Shown: positions 11,001 to 23,569, counted from the stretch's first letter. The stretch is 64,000 nucleotides of DNA from Albula goreensis (GCA_022829145.1 CM040745.1:21792906-21856905), one strand, 5' to 3'. Program-made: numbers and translations. Notes: generated by a model from the letters alone, not told the origin.

Positions 11001-12900
11001 TCTATTTGGGCTAGTTACACATTTTTTCTACTCTCTCTCCCTCTCCTTTGTTCCTCTCTAGGCCCACGCTGATTTCTGTGCTCTCACGCAATCAAATAAT
11101 GAAACTGTGTTATAATCTACTTGTTTTTTGCTATTATTCATCTTTACCATTCATTGTTCACCAGAGTGGCAATAATGTATAGCTCACAATTATATACTGT
11201 GTTAAATCTAAAAAAGCGAAGCAAAACCACAACCGAAGCGTGGCACCTCCCGAGTGGTGCACAGCAGTCAATTTCACGCCAACAATCCGAGGCACATCAG
11301 CTGAAGAAGAGAGGCAAAGCATTTCATTATCTGGTTATGAATGTTAAGACCAGATATCACACAAGGCATAAATATAAAAGATGTATCAGAATACACTTGA
11401 AACTTATGAGATCCATCTGTGCAACATGTAAAATATTGATATAGTGCACTCCCACTACATTATGCTTTACAGGACCAATTGTTCTGTGCTGTTTGACTTT
11501 GGCATCCAAAGCACAGCCTCTCCATATTAGAGTGTGTCATTTGTTGACAAAATTATGAAACTAAGTTTTCAGTGACCCCATTTTTAGAATGAATAATGAA
11601 TATGTAATACATTTTTAAAACTGCACTTGCTAGAATGAACTCTATGAACTGTAGAGGTGTGTTGGAGGGTGGATAAAAAGGCCAGTGAGCAGTATGTTCT
11701 CATATTATTACCATTATATAACTTCCATTTTAAATTCCCATCGAGCATTATCAAAATTCTGGATTACTTGGTGTGAAGTTAGCATGATAAATCAATCCTG
11801 GCTGTACTTTTGTCCTTGTGTTTAGCATTAAAATAAATCAGCATATATATTATTAACTGTGGGTATTTCAACTTCGCTGTAGTCTTTGTCATTGTTGAAG
11901 ACTATCTGTTATTCATGACATTATAGTCGGATATGATTTTTGCATTGTCTGGGCTTTAAGAATACAAAAGTAATATCACGCAAAGAATGATGAGATATCG
12001 TTGCAAACAATATAATTATATATTATCTGAGAAAGATACGGCACACATTATTTCCTGAAGAAATTTTGATTAGCAAAGTGTTTCTAGTGATAGGATGAGC
12101 CAAAATCTTGATGTCAGAGCAGAATTTGCCTTTTAACTAATATTGTTGGTAGGAATATAATTAAAAATATGGGCACATACATTTACCGCTACCAAAATGT
12201 TACAAATGAAAGTGTTTTAATTGTCTGACTACAATGAACTAACCTATCGGTCCTTTAATGTTGAGGTCATCTCCTGCTTTGGTCTAGTTTTCCTACTTAG
12301 TTCTTTTATCAGTACTGAATTGGAAAATTATTAGATGCAACTGTTCCCAAGCTAAAGGTAGCTGCATAGCTGGTTAAAAATAAACCCAGCTAAACTGGCT
12401 GAAGGCAATGAGCTCTTCACAATGACAGAAAATAACATGTTTCTGAAACTAAGAGACCATACCTCATTAAATTGTATTCATGATACATAATCTGACCAGC
12501 TGCCTCCCCATTTAATTCCCCTGCCTACTTTCCCTTGGGGAGTCCCAGCAAGGTGGACACAAGAGCTAGACACAGAGCCTTTTTTATTTTTAGTGCTCAT
12601 ACTCACTGCATTAGATTTTATTCTGTCATAAATCAGTGACTTCTTGGACCTTAAGTATTATAAAAGTACATCTGTATGATATGGATCGCTGTTATTATCC
12701 ACAATTAACATGCTACAGAAAATTCCTAAACTGGGAGCCAACTACAAAAAATACATCCAAGTTATGATTTTGTTATAAATCTAGTACTTGGGATACCTTT
12801 GTGCAGTGGTGGAATGATAATTGTTGGTTATGATCACTCTGTGTTATCAGATAACAATGAGTCACAATGTGAGCTCCTTTTTGCTTTCAATAAAATATAT
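5051..12900. other. Long non-coding stretch, no gene seen
   Basis: About 7.8 kb with no recognisable protein, RNA gene or named repeat. Open frames of 60-134 codons occur on both strands (the longest at 5549-5953), but none has conserved-looking motifs. They overlap one another and match chance expectation. A short degenerate TG-rich stretch lies near 8185-8210, and some Thr/His-rich frames arise from CAC-rich words at 5640-5815. Confidence 0.6.
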
Positions 12901-13195
12901 TGTTATTGAAAAATTGCAGGATCATCTTTCCAAGGCCGCGTCCAGAAAAAAGATCCATGGGCCTGTTTTGTGCGGCACAACAAGGCGGCTCTGGAAACTA
13001 GACTCTGGGCAGGTATTTGCAGAGAAGAATAGGGGGATTGTTGCCGTCTGGTTTCAGAGTGCAGAGTCTTGTTATCCTTTATATATCTGGCATGGTTTGG
13101 GCTGGCAATGAGACAAGGGTTGACACCTGCCGGTGATCTGCCAAGGTGGTGGCATATTGACAGCTTAGGTTTGCTCCAGGGTCTTGATAGTTGTC
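12900..13195. promoter_or_regulatory. Candidate conserved non-coding element
   Basis: A roughly 300 bp block of clearly higher GC and complexity than its flanks, with several CpG-containing words (AAGGCCGCGTCC, GTGCGGCAC, GCCGGTGATC). Frames on both strands stay open here (plus 12821-13111, minus 12903-13307), but neither translation is recognisable and the minus frame runs into the C-rich tract. An untranslated conserved element is the more likely reading; an unrecognised exon cannot be excluded. Confidence 0.25.
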
Positions 13196-13216
13196 CCAGG
13201 TTACACAAAGTCACTA

Positions 13217-13290
13217 TGCCCCACCCCCTATCCACATGCCCCCTCCCCCTCTCCCCCCCACCCCCACCCCAACTTTCACTCCACCCCTGC
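13217..13290. repeat. C-rich tract, G-quadruplex capable on minus strand
   Basis: Multiple runs of 4-7 C separated by 1-4 bases fill about 13239-13270, with more C runs on either side. Read on the minus strand this satisfies the usual four-G-run quadruplex pattern several times over. The proline-rich translations across it are artefacts. Confidence 0.85.
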
Positions 13291-13979
13291 AGGAGAAGGA
13301 GGAACACCCTGAAATGTATTCTTCACTTGTTCAGACTGATCTCATCTATACTGAAAGAAAAAGCAACCCACTAATGAAGAAAATAAGAATCAAACAAACT
13401 ATTAGACATACATACATTACTTGTGTACTGAAACTGAATCTTGCAGAGTATAAGAACAAGTCACTCACACTCATTACCAAAAGACTTAACTATTGATTCC
13501 ATGAATACAGGTGTAAACATTGTGTGTGCCAACAAGGGATCAGAACATCTTGTTAACATTTTGAACTAATATATGCTTCAGCACTGTGTACAGTTAACTG
13601 CCATGGTTTAAGATTGTTGCTGTAAACTTAAAGTAACTGTATTATTTTGATAGCTCTAATCTGAAATATATATCATTGCAAGCCATTAAAAGACCTTAGC
13701 TATCTTCTTGTTGAACAATTGTACATAGTGTTCCAAATAGTCTCTACTCAACCATACTCATAACTATCCCCGACTGCATATTCTCTCTTTCGATATTTGT
13801 ACCCGGACAAGTTTCCCCCATCCATTATTTGTGCTGTCTCACAAGATCATCATTGCCAGGCTGAAGTCTGCAATGAACTCCCAGTGTTCTGGCTGCCAGC
13901 CACTGAGCTGCAGGTGTTATGTGTATTCTTGTTTCTTGCTTGTGTGACCTGATGGTCTCACATCTGATTGTGCACCCAC
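13291..13979. other. Non-coding stretch, no gene seen
   Basis: Plain AT-rich sequence. The open frame that continues out of the C-rich tract (13191-13496) becomes Lys/Thr-rich and has no recognisable motif. Confidence 0.6.
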
Positions 13980-14140
13980 AGCCGATTCAAAACATAGGCA
14001 CTTTGGCCGTTCCCGTAGGCTGGCATTGTCTGCCAGAGGAGACCAGGGACAATGGCACAGCAGGCCAGTACCGAGCCAGGCCCTGATGACAGCTGCAGCA
14101 CAACTCATCCAACGGCATTCCGTACAATGGCACAGCATGC
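13980..14140. promoter_or_regulatory. Candidate element with repeated SOX-type cores
   Basis: ACAATGGCACAGCA occurs exactly at 14049-14062 and again at 14124-14137. ACAATG is a SOX HMG-box core. A reverse-oriented core (CATTGT) lies in the centre of a small perfect dyad, CTGGCA/TGCCAG, at 14020-14036. The block is GC-richer than its surroundings and lacks a convincing frame. Three SOX-like cores, two within an exact 14 bp repeat, suggest an enhancer, but this is inference. Confidence 0.35.
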
Positions 14141-14612
14141 CCCATCAGAGAGGCACGCAGTCTTTGTGAGGATGTACAAAGTGACTCAGATGGTGACAAA
14201 CTGCAAACATGGAAACAGTTTCAGTATGTAAAAAAATTAGAACAACCTCACTTGACCACATCCAGAACCCCACACCCCCTCACTTGTACTGTACTGGGCA
14301 CTGTGCAAGGGACAGGTTCCCTGCAGCGACCATCTCACAAATGAACTCCTTACTGTTAAATATTCACCATAGTGTGTTGCAATGCTTCTGATTTTGTACA
14401 ACAATTTTGTACAATCTCTGTAAAAGGCACCTCTCAGCAAGATCCAATCCAATTATGATGTTCCCACTTAGTCATTATAGAACCAGTTTGACCCTTTGTG
14501 CTTCATTGTGGCCTGTACTATTCAATGTTTTGAAAAGGAAACAATTTTGTCAGTAGCTTTGAAAACTGTGTACAATTACTAATTATATTAATGGATACAT
14601 TATCTGAAACAA
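14141..14612. other. Non-coding stretch, no gene seen
   Basis: No repeat, RNA gene or protein-like frame recognised. Confidence 0.6.
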
Positions 14613-14696
14613 TACAGAGACATGGAAGAAGTAAATAGACACCAACAGTGTTTGATAAAACTAAGGGTGTCTATTTACCTCTTGCATGTCTCTGTA
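14613..14696. mobile_element. 84 bp Tc1/mariner-like hairpin MITE
   Basis: The 31-base arm at 14613-14643 pairs with 14666-14696 with 29 of 31 positions complementary, around a 22-base loop. The outer ends are TACAGAGACATG and CATGTCTCTGTA, that is a TA dinucleotide plus CAG..CTG. This is the layout of Tc1/mariner terminal repeats flanked by their TA target. The arm also resembles, at lower identity, the ACAGTG..TTGCAA-type ends of common fish Tc1 repeats. Weak pairing continues outward for about 15 bases. A microRNA-type precursor is a possible alternative reading of the same fold. Confidence 0.6.
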
Positions 14697-15165
14697 AATT
14701 ATTTTCACATGAATCTGTCAGGGGCAGATCCAAGATGTGAAGTATTCTCACCCATAAACACACATGCCATTTGACAAAGATTTCACAAAGATGTCATTTT
14801 CAAAGCAAATCTGAAGAATGTTTTTTTAAATATCTTTTGCAATTTTGAGAATACCAATTATGACTTTTGCAACTATACAGGTACACAAATGTGTGATATA
14901 GACAGAAACTCTCAAAATGTCACCTTATTGATATTTTTGTTTGTTTATTCAAGACTAAATAAGCTCTTAACATCATTTGTTGATTAGAGCTTCACATTCT
15001 AAATGACTAAACTTTAAACTTCCAGACAAATGATTACAATCCATGACTATTGGCTTTATAAGCTGTAGTAACATGTGTATTACAAAGACATTTACGCTGT
15101 ACTGTACATTTGTAGAGGGTGGCAATAAAACACTGTGTTGGAGTTCACATTGTAGATGTAGCATT

Positions 15166-15166
<1 letters not shown>
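14697..15166. other. Non-coding stretch, no gene seen
   Basis: Nothing recognisable apart from the start of the CA run at its end. Confidence 0.6.

Positions 15167-15234
<68 letters not shown>
15167..15234. repeat. (CA)34 microsatellite
   Basis: An uninterrupted CA run of 68 bases followed by a degenerate GGCACA tail to about 15257. Long Thr-His and Val-Cys frames over this region are artefacts. Confidence 0.99.
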
Positions 15235-15236
<2 letters not shown>

Positions 15237-15257
15237 CACAGGCACACATACACATTT

Positions 15258-16999
15258 TTCTTTTAATTTATAGGAAAATAAATCCATTTATAAAGACACA
15301 AGTAAGGGTTAACTTTTATGTGCTAGAGTTTGTGGATCAGAATGTGGCATTAAACAGTGGTAAACATTGATGAAAAAGTCTGTAAACAACATTCTGACCT
15401 ATGGACTCAGTTTGTCTTATGATGCATAAAGCTTGAGAAACTCTGTAGCCAGAATATCTTCAACTATTTTTGCAATGTAAGCAAAAAGATACTGACCGAT
15501 GAGAAACTTTGTTTAGTGATTGTGATTACTTTGTTTGTGTATTACAAGACCTTTATGAGAGCATAAAGAACAGTTACTGATTTTAGTGATGTTCAATTGT
15601 TATGGTGATGCCCTAAAACAATTTGGTTGCTTTCGCTACATGACTCATGTTACACATTTTCCAAACACTGGCAAAATGAAGAGGGTGCCTTCACAAGTAA
15701 TTATGGCTACTTTCACGGTTTCACAAGAATCAAGCTAGGTTTCAGTAAACCCTTGTTTTTAATAACTCACGACTACATGCAAATGTCTATTTTTTTATTC
15801 ACAAACACAGTTGTTAATCAAATTGTTTTGTTGATGTAGAACACCAACATTTTTTTCTGAAGCCATAGTTAAGGACAGTTGTTGATTGGAACCTGCCCTC
15901 AGTAAAAACCAATGTTTTTTCACATTGAGTAATGCCTTAGAGGAAACTTGTTACCTTTTTATTTACACTAAAACATTGCTTCAGATTAAATTAGAGGAAA
16001 AAAGGGATGTTGGGAAAATGAACAATTTGCATACATTTGGTAAGAGAAAAGAGCATTGTGGTTCATTGTGGTTATAGTAATCCTGAACCGAGCTTTCATC
16101 CATGGTTTGCACTCTCAGGACCTCTGTGTCTTCTCCCCCTGGGTGGCATAGAGTCTGTCATATTTCCCAGCCCCCATGTAGGCCAGCCAGCCTCCGCTCC
16201 ACTGCTTTCCCCACTCGTCCTGCCTGTCTCCCTGAATTAGGTAGGATGAACTCAGCGAGGAGTGACAACTTCCTGAAACCCTGCCTTAGCTTGTTCAATC
16301 AGCCCGTGCAGAGGACCACTGTTTTGGGGAAACTCTGTGCTGTATCCCTGGAATGCTGAAGAGGCCTCATTATACAAAATGGCATTTTATGTCCCATTTC
16401 AATCAGCATAAAAATGTACTCTAATTTCTGATGTATGTTCATATTCCCATTCCATGTCCTGTTAAAATTGGCATCATTTAATAATAATGACCATAGTCTT
16501 TGTATGACTTCAAGCTTATTATTTTGAGCACTACCCTTTTGTTAAGAGAAGTTTAGCAAAAGCATATGCTGAATTTCTTTGTATTCTGATACCACTAAAT
16601 AACTGTCAAAAAGAGAGATATGTTGTTGTATAGAATTATTTAAATGATGACCAAATTATGGTTTCTGGCATCATTTAAGTGGTAATGGCAGCATATGAAA
16701 TTGCTGAGATATGCACAAGGCTGACCCATAGGTTGGGCAATGTGAGGGGGTGTCAACTTCTTTGGTCTGTAATTTCAGAGGAGTAGAGACACCATGAAAA
16801 GGTTTACTGTATCGCTGAGATATTCCCCTGTATGGAAGCCTGATCCACTGGTGGGCCATTAGTGGGTTTAATGTGATTATCAGAGGTGTGTGGATGTTTA
16901 GTGAAGAGTACTGTCAACTTATATACGTAAATTAAAGTGCATATGGATATGAAGTTATGTGACAAGAGGTATAATCCAAATAGGATTATTTATAGCAAG
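15258..16999. other. Non-coding stretch, no gene seen
   Basis: AT-rich DNA with one slightly GC-richer patch at about 16080-16350. The open frames there (16037-16240 and 16102-16359) have no recognisable domain. Confidence 0.6.
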
Positions 17000-17075
17000 C
17001 AAGTTTATTTATGTAGCACATTTCATACATACAAGCATTTCAATGTGCTGTACATAGATAAAAGCAACAGGAACG
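17000..17075 (+). repeat. Short dispersed-repeat fragment
   Basis: The words AAGTTTATTTATGTAGCACA, TTTCATACA, CAATGTGCTGTACATA and AAAAGCAACA occur in the order seen in a very common fish interspersed repeat (TTTATTTATATAGC...TTTCA...AAGTGCTTTACA). I recognise the pattern but cannot assign the family; it is usually a non-LTR element tail. Confidence 0.5.
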
Positions 17076-17776
17076 TCCATTTACAGCATAAAAAAATGCA
17101 GAGAAAGGTCAGAAGACTCCTTGCTTACAAATGAATGATTGCCCCACTCCCATTAAATCCATATTCAATTTTCATTGGGAAGAGGTGAAGAACTTAATTA
17201 ATGTTTAATATCGAGGGAAGTGAAAATAGGTACCCCTCTATAGATGCCCAGAGATTATGGTCTGCATTCAAATGATGTTTGCTCTTTAGAAATTTTTTCA
17301 TCTTAGAAAATGAAGCAATAACAATATCAGTGGCATTAATGTCTTGCACCAATTAGTGTCTAATAACCAAAATATTTGCTTAAGAAACTGTCCGGTTTAG
17401 GTCCAGAGTTCCTCTAGCTTGATTGGGATTATCAAAATTAGTCCTGACTTCTTAGTAGATTTGGACAAGTCACCAACTGTGCATGGGATAGGGTTTTGGG
17501 TGTAGCTGGACCAGAGCTTTGGCAGCAGTGCTGGATTGGATGCTCTTGCTAACAGTTAACACTGAATTTTGTTGGACATCTGGTGCATTGGAGCACAGGT
17601 CCTCCCTTTATAATGGGACATTTTGGAAGAAACACAAAAAAATACACACACACACTTTTTTTTAATCTTGGAAAGTATGCTAAAATCGCATTATTTTCCA
17701 AGCTCTGAACACCACAGTTTTGAACATAATGCATAGAGCATGGCTTTCAACAGGTTTGATTTTAAAATAATTTATG
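17076..17776. other. Non-coding stretch, no gene seen
   Basis: No gene or named repeat seen. Confidence 0.6.
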
Positions 17777-17828
17777 ATAATATAATATAATATAATATAA
17801 CATAACATAATATAATATAATATAATAT
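17777..17828. repeat. (ATAAT)n pentanucleotide microsatellite
   Basis: About ten ATAAT units in 52 bases, with two C substitutions near 17801-17806. Confidence 0.95.
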
Positions 17829-18388
17829 GAGCTCAATTTGAGTCACAATTGCAAAACATACATGCATAAGCATTATAAGGACAAACATATTAAATAAATA
17901 GAATACACAATTTATATGCTAACCATCCAAATCCAAGTCATCTGAAAAATGTTTGTGCTTGAGGGACGACATGTTGTATCCAAGAGATTACCAGGAAAAG
18001 GGTTTTCCCCACATTGCATCATCCAGTGCTGTTGGATTTGAAGGCAGGGGCAGAGCTGAATTGGACTACAGCATCCCTCCTTTGGACATCTTTGGATGGG
18101 TGGCCCCATCCCTGTGTCTGTTCTGATGGTTATCCTTTATAGCTGCCTGCAGGTCTTAGGATTGTGTCAATGAATCGATGTTATTAAATATGATTTTGTT
18201 TACTGTATGTACAATATTATGACCATTATTTCATACCTAACACCATATGTCATCGAAGCATGTGTCATAGTTGGAACTGTGTCCATGGAGTATATTTTGT
18301 TTTTTAAGATGTTGTCCCTTAGTGTATCCTCATGGCATAGGCCATCAACAGAACAGATACATTTAAAGCATTTCCATAATTAGCAATA
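17829..18388. other. Non-coding stretch, no gene seen
   Basis: No gene seen. A slightly GC-richer patch at 17985-18120 has no recognisable frame. Confidence 0.6.
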
Positions 18389-18828
18389 GTATTAATAGGA
18401 GTTTGTTAAAACAAATTTTGAGATAGTCTCAAATCTCAAAAACTTTACGGAAGGGCCACTCCTTCACAGTGACCTTCAGACAACCCTACACTCAAACACC
18501 CGTATCCATCCAATCCGGTTGTCGAAGCAGCTATTAATTTGACACGTACCTTCTCTCCTTATCACACTCTCTGTTTCTGACATCCCTCCCCCTCCCCCTC
18601 CCCCTCCCCATCTCCATCTTCAAGTCTACTTCCCTTTCTTCTGTTTTTAAACCCTCTTTCCTAACAGTCAAGGGGGGGTTCACTTCACCCTAAAAATAGT
18701 GAGACATGATGCTGCCCCCCTGGACTCCAAGCCCAAGATCAATGTCCATACCAACATACAACTCACAACATCATAATAAACTCCTTCCAAACACATTCAT
18801 GTTGTCTGAAGGTTCATTCTCCTGAAAC
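18389..18828 (+). repeat. Unnamed dispersed element, copy 1 (pair with 28311-28697)
   Basis: This block and 28311-28697 align along their whole length in the same orientation, from GGAGTTTGTTAA to the terminal TTCTCCTGAAA. Shared landmarks include CTCCTTATCACACTCTCTG, a (CCCCCT)n tract (longer in this copy), TTCAAGTCTACTTCCC, CCCCCCTGGACTCCAAGCCC and AATAAACTCCTTC. A 13 bp perfect inverted repeat lies near its ends (18472-18484 and 18801-18813). This copy has about 40 extra bases near its left end. No frame is conserved. The AATAAA near the 3' end resembles a solo LTR, while the inverted repeats resemble a MITE; I do not recognise the family. Confidence 0.9.
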
Positions 18829-20300
18829 AAAAATAATAAAAACACACTTTAACAGTTTGGGTGCACCTAATGATGTCTCCAGTGCAAAATTTTTGGATTT
18901 AATCAAAACCATTTTCATCCCAAGGGGCAAAGCATAAATATCCATAATGTTGCAGATGAAGAAAGGGTTTCTGACATTGGAGATATCACAAAGTAGTGCT
19001 GAAGAGTGACTGCACTGGTTATATGCTTGCAACAAAGCTGTGGCAGCTCAATCAACATGTAGATTAACAGCTCAGCTGGTCAGCTGCTGAGTGAAGAGCA
19101 GTTGCAGTTTGCTGGTTGCATTTTGAGGGTTTGTCGGTATGCAGCTTCTTAAAACGGCCGAGTCAGTTAGTAAACTGACTACTGTGAAATCTAAGTTGAG
19201 GAGGAAAAAATGCTTATTCCACATTATTTGACAGCATTGTCTTATGTTTCTCAGAAACCACTAATGTTTCCCAATGTTACAAGCATAGTCACAGTACGGC
19301 TCTTTTGAGGTAAATATACAGTGTACATATACTACTGCTATAGTCCTACTCTTAAATAAAATGATCCTAAATTTCCACTATACTGTATGTACAGTAAAAT
19401 TGTGCTGACACAGAAATCACCAGACACATTATGAAATGTATCCTGAATCTCTAGCTATTATGGCTCTAACTTTTCAATATAGTCGATTCTCACCCCCTCT
19501 GATCAGCATCTCATGAGAATTTCAGCTGTATCTGGTCCTTGTTCCCCTAGACACACTTCTACATGTCACCCCCCCAAAGCCCTTTACAAAATATGTATGC
19601 ACACGCACGTACACACACATGCACACACACACAAAAACAGATCCTTATCTTTCATGAAGTAACATATTGTTGTGTTAACGCATCTCTCTCCCACAGACTT
19701 GCATTACTGCAGAAGCTAAATTACTCATCTAAATAATACTTGTGGACCATGTCTTATCATCAGAGGCCTTACATCATCTCAATAAATCACTTCATGTGAT
19801 ACGGAATAACAAACATTCCAATTCCAACCCAAAACAATGTTTTACACTGGGCTGCTGGATTTTCCAGCACCCGGAGTGTCAAAACATCGACACACCAAGG
19901 ATCTCCAAGAAAAATAGCATGGGATTGCCTGTCAAAGTCTTTCATTTTGCATTGGAACATATTGTCCTTAATCTTGACAAAATAATGTAAAACATCCCAG
20001 AAGCGAAACGGAGACAATTCTGGCCAAGTAATATAAAAACCTGTGAGAGACACCAATGATGACGTTGTAACATCACAGAATGGAAACCACTACACAGATG
20101 TTTTTTGAGTTTAAAAAAACAGCAAATACACATTTTCTTTCATCAGTTACACATTTTTTTCCCTGTGGATACCTCTGTAACTGTCAGTTTCATAAAGCAA
20201 ACATGACAGATTCAAAACCTCTCACTAAGTTTCACTTGGTGCCACGTGTTTGAACAATTCCTTTGCATGTTGCTGAAAGCTGATGTTAGTCTGTGTTTAT
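18829..20300. other. Non-coding stretch, no gene seen
   Basis: A degenerate CA-rich patch lies at about 19600-19635. Overlapping open frames at 19742-20133 on both strands are not recognisable. Confidence 0.6.
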
Positions 20301-20304
20301 GTTT

Positions 20305-20430
20305 TCAGGGAGGGAACGCAAGTCGCTTCCCCTAATTACGTAGTAGCAATGGGCCCTCAATGAGCCGTAAAGCCTCTATTGTTTGAGGAGTGGTTCACTT
20401 GTCAGAGGCAAAAGCGAACCCTTTCCAATA
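20305..20430. promoter_or_regulatory. Candidate conserved non-coding element
   Basis: A compact, GC-balanced block between AT-rich flanks, carrying CCTAATTACGTAG (homeodomain/bZIP-like), GGGCCCTCAATGAG and CTATTGTTTGAGG (SOX-like). No coding frame is present. The call is based on composition and motif density only. Confidence 0.25.
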
Positions 20431-23054
20431 TGATTTAAGACCAGGGGAGAGAGCGACCAAAACCAACATTCAGACATGAAAGATGGGAAAATGGGGGAAA
20501 AAATAAGTGAAAGAGGGTTGTATTTGAAGGCTGAGCTTGGAATTCTGTTGAACACTGTGGTGAAAGACTGTTTGGTCTACAGGCACTAAGCAGAGGAAAA
20601 TTTAAAAAAGGAAAAAAAGTTTACAGCCACAGGCATTAAAATCTGATAAATAGTCATTACCCTATGTCTATTCAAAGAATACAAACTGTTAAAATGAAGT
20701 TAATCAAACAAAATTCATTAACCAATGCAATAGTGAGCTTAATTTTAGTCATTGTCAATATCGCTGCTTACAGTTTGCATGATGATAGCAAAAAACCATG
20801 TAAATTATTTTGAAAACAAATAGCAGTGCATTAGGTTGTAAAATTGTATTAATGAAAACCACTTGTCACCTGCTGCTTAGTCACAGAAGTACAATTAATA
20901 ATATGTCTTCATTAATCTCCAATAAAACACTGACGGTCTTTCTAATGTATTAAATAACTCATATATTTGGTATTTGGGATATTTGGTATTTAATAGTTGT
21001 AGGACCACTGAGTTTTCATAAGCATTATTATGTTTAGCCTACTCCATGGCAATGTAGCAATCAATCCTGTGCAACCTCTATATTACAAAATGAATGTATG
21101 TTGTATGCGCAGGGGTCTTATAGGAGCTCTTTGTGCTCTGCATAGGTAAGTAAACCCCTTGCTGATGAGGTATGTGTAGTCTTTGTCTTGGCAGGCATGA
21201 TAAGAACATTCTTCTTTGGTTAGTGTTCATATTTTAAGTCGTTCAGTAGATTAGCTGGTTGAGTATTTTCCATAAGGTCATTATTCATCTTTATTCATCA
21301 TTATCCATCACCTTTTCTTTACCAGTCTGAGATTTAATTTCATGGTCATGGGTATCATTGGAAATATGAACTTTGTGGACTGAATTTATTCAAACAGGAG
21401 TCATAATTCACTGAGAGAGGGATGATTTTTAGTTATATTTTGATTTCTTATTATTTTTGGCCTTAAAAAAGCCGGCCTTGTTGGAATCCATAAATCTAAA
21501 CAGAACGCAATGTCCTAAAAGTTCATGCTATTTCTGGAGGCTTGAAAGAACATGCTTACATTCATGGCTGAATTAAAAAAAGAAAAACCCAGCAATCCTT
21601 TTCAATGAGAATGACAATGAAGTTTGTCTGCCATTACTGTACAGCCATAAATTCTCCCTCTGGGTTTAATCATCTCTTTTGCATTAAAGAAATTAACTGG
21701 TATGTTTAAATAGACATCACGTTTTGCAGCTCAGAAGCACTTGGCCTCATTTATCACACATTTTCAATGGGTAAATTTACACATATTCCCAAGGCAAATT
21801 TTTAAGATAAGACCTGGAAACTCCTTTGTTTTACCTTGGATATGCTAGAAATATTCTACCTCTAATTTTGCTTTTCACATTGAATTTACACTTAATGTTT
21901 CAGAAAACTGAGAAAAATGTACACATTTGTTCATGCAAATATTTGATATATCCAGCTCATTACATGATCTCTGTGTTTGACCTCCAGACGGTCCCTTCAT
22001 AATAAATGTGAAGTAACACTGACTTGGTTGACAGAAATATCTGTTTAAAAATAAATGATAGCACATGCATATACTGACATACAAAAATATGTACACATGA
22101 CACAGAAGCCAAATAAAAATAAAAATATAATAATAACACTATAACAACTACACGGATCATTGCCTACATGTATTATTGGGATATATCAGGCTCTGATACT
22201 TCAGCATTAAGCTTTTGCTGACAAAAAAACAAACAGGGTCCTTTACAGATCTTATAGCCAGAAAAAGATGCCAGTATGCAAGGTTCAGAAATGTTAGCGG
22301 TTACCATATTTGTAAATATGAAATTATTTTTTTTTTATCTCAGCCTTATTCTTGAGAATTGATGATTAACCATAACAATGAACATTTTTGTTCCAGACAT
22401 TTAAGATGTAGACAGAATACTATAGCAAGGTAATATGCTTGTTCAGTGTGATAATCACCAATTTGTAAGTTGTATTTACAAGCATTATTTATGTCCACAT
22501 GCCGCTACTTTCGTAACATGTCATACTTATTTTAACTCTAAGAGGTCTAATCCAACATTTTGTTGTACTAAAAATAAAAAAGTGAGTCAGTGGCATCATC
22601 TTCTTTTATTTTACAGCATACACTAACACACATATAACCACACAAGATGCTATATATTAATATTACACAACCAGAGTGTAACAGCCATTTGATTACACTT
22701 GAATGATTATGCCCCTCAGATAAAATACTTGGCGCCTGGGATGAGGTGATGCCTGTTTTTTTGGTGTGCGTGTTGATGGAGAGCCTGCTGCAGTGGAGGC
22801 CTGATGAGTGCAGACCTGCCTGCAGCAACACAGCCACAGCTGACTGATCGCTGGCACAGCCTTCCTTTTACTTAGTGCCGTGTGTCTTAACTTAAAACAC
22901 TGCGTTTCACTTTTCAACCTTGATTACCGTGTTATGCGTTAGAGTCAAACAGCCCCAGGGTCATGAGACTGTACTCTAGCTGTAAAAGCTAGCACCACCA
23001 GGCACGCAACCAGGAATTTGTTATTGGCGGGAAAGGAGGGGTCAGGAAGGTGGA
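20431..23054. other. Non-coding stretch, no gene seen
   Basis: AT-rich sequence. A 16 bp near-tandem repeat of ATATTTGGTATTT lies at 20963-20991, and repeated TTATTCATC-type words at about 21280-21312. No gene is recognised. Confidence 0.6.
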
Positions 23055-23078
23055 GGGATGGGGAGTTGGGGGGTGGGG
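23055..23078 (+). repeat. G-quadruplex motif, plus strand
   Basis: Four G-runs of 3, 4, 6 and 4 bases separated by 2, 4 and 1 bases, set in a G-rich stretch (about 23030-23095). It meets the standard intramolecular quadruplex pattern. Confidence 0.85.
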
Positions 23079-23569
23079 TGTTTAAGGGGGACTGGTGGCT
23101 GGAGTTATGATTGGGCACCGAAGATTAGGCTTTGAAAACACCTCCCTAGCAATTTATAGTCAAATTTTCCATGCTATTTTAAGGAAAAATTATCTTAAAA
23201 TATATATAAAGAAACTATTCTATGTTAAATGGCTCTGTTAAAAATAACACCACATTTTCCACTTTTAACTACCACTGGTTCACAAACTATGACACAGATA
23301 AAGGCACAGCCTTTAGCCTAAAATACACAAAACAGGTGGACATCAGTGTTAAGTTTTAAACCAGAGTATATCCCCCTAATGAGTGATCATTGGGAAAGTG
23401 GCTGAGCACATTCTAACAGGTAACAAGAAGACAGTGAAATACTGTACAGGCCTTTGCAACTTGTTTAATCATGCAGAAGAGTAGTTCAATTTTTTTTTAA
23501 TGGCAAATTTTCACTTTCTTTAGGCTGTAGTCTGCGTAGATGAGAACTAGTCTACCAACCTTTTTAAAT

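Noticed and set aside
12903..13307. 134-codon minus-strand frame
   Set aside because: Its N-terminal part is a Gly/Arg-rich translation of the C-rich tract and the rest resembles no protein; a plus-strand frame overlaps it.
14020..14036. NFI palindrome
   Set aside because: The TGGC/GCCA halves are separated by seven bases instead of the five that NFI needs.
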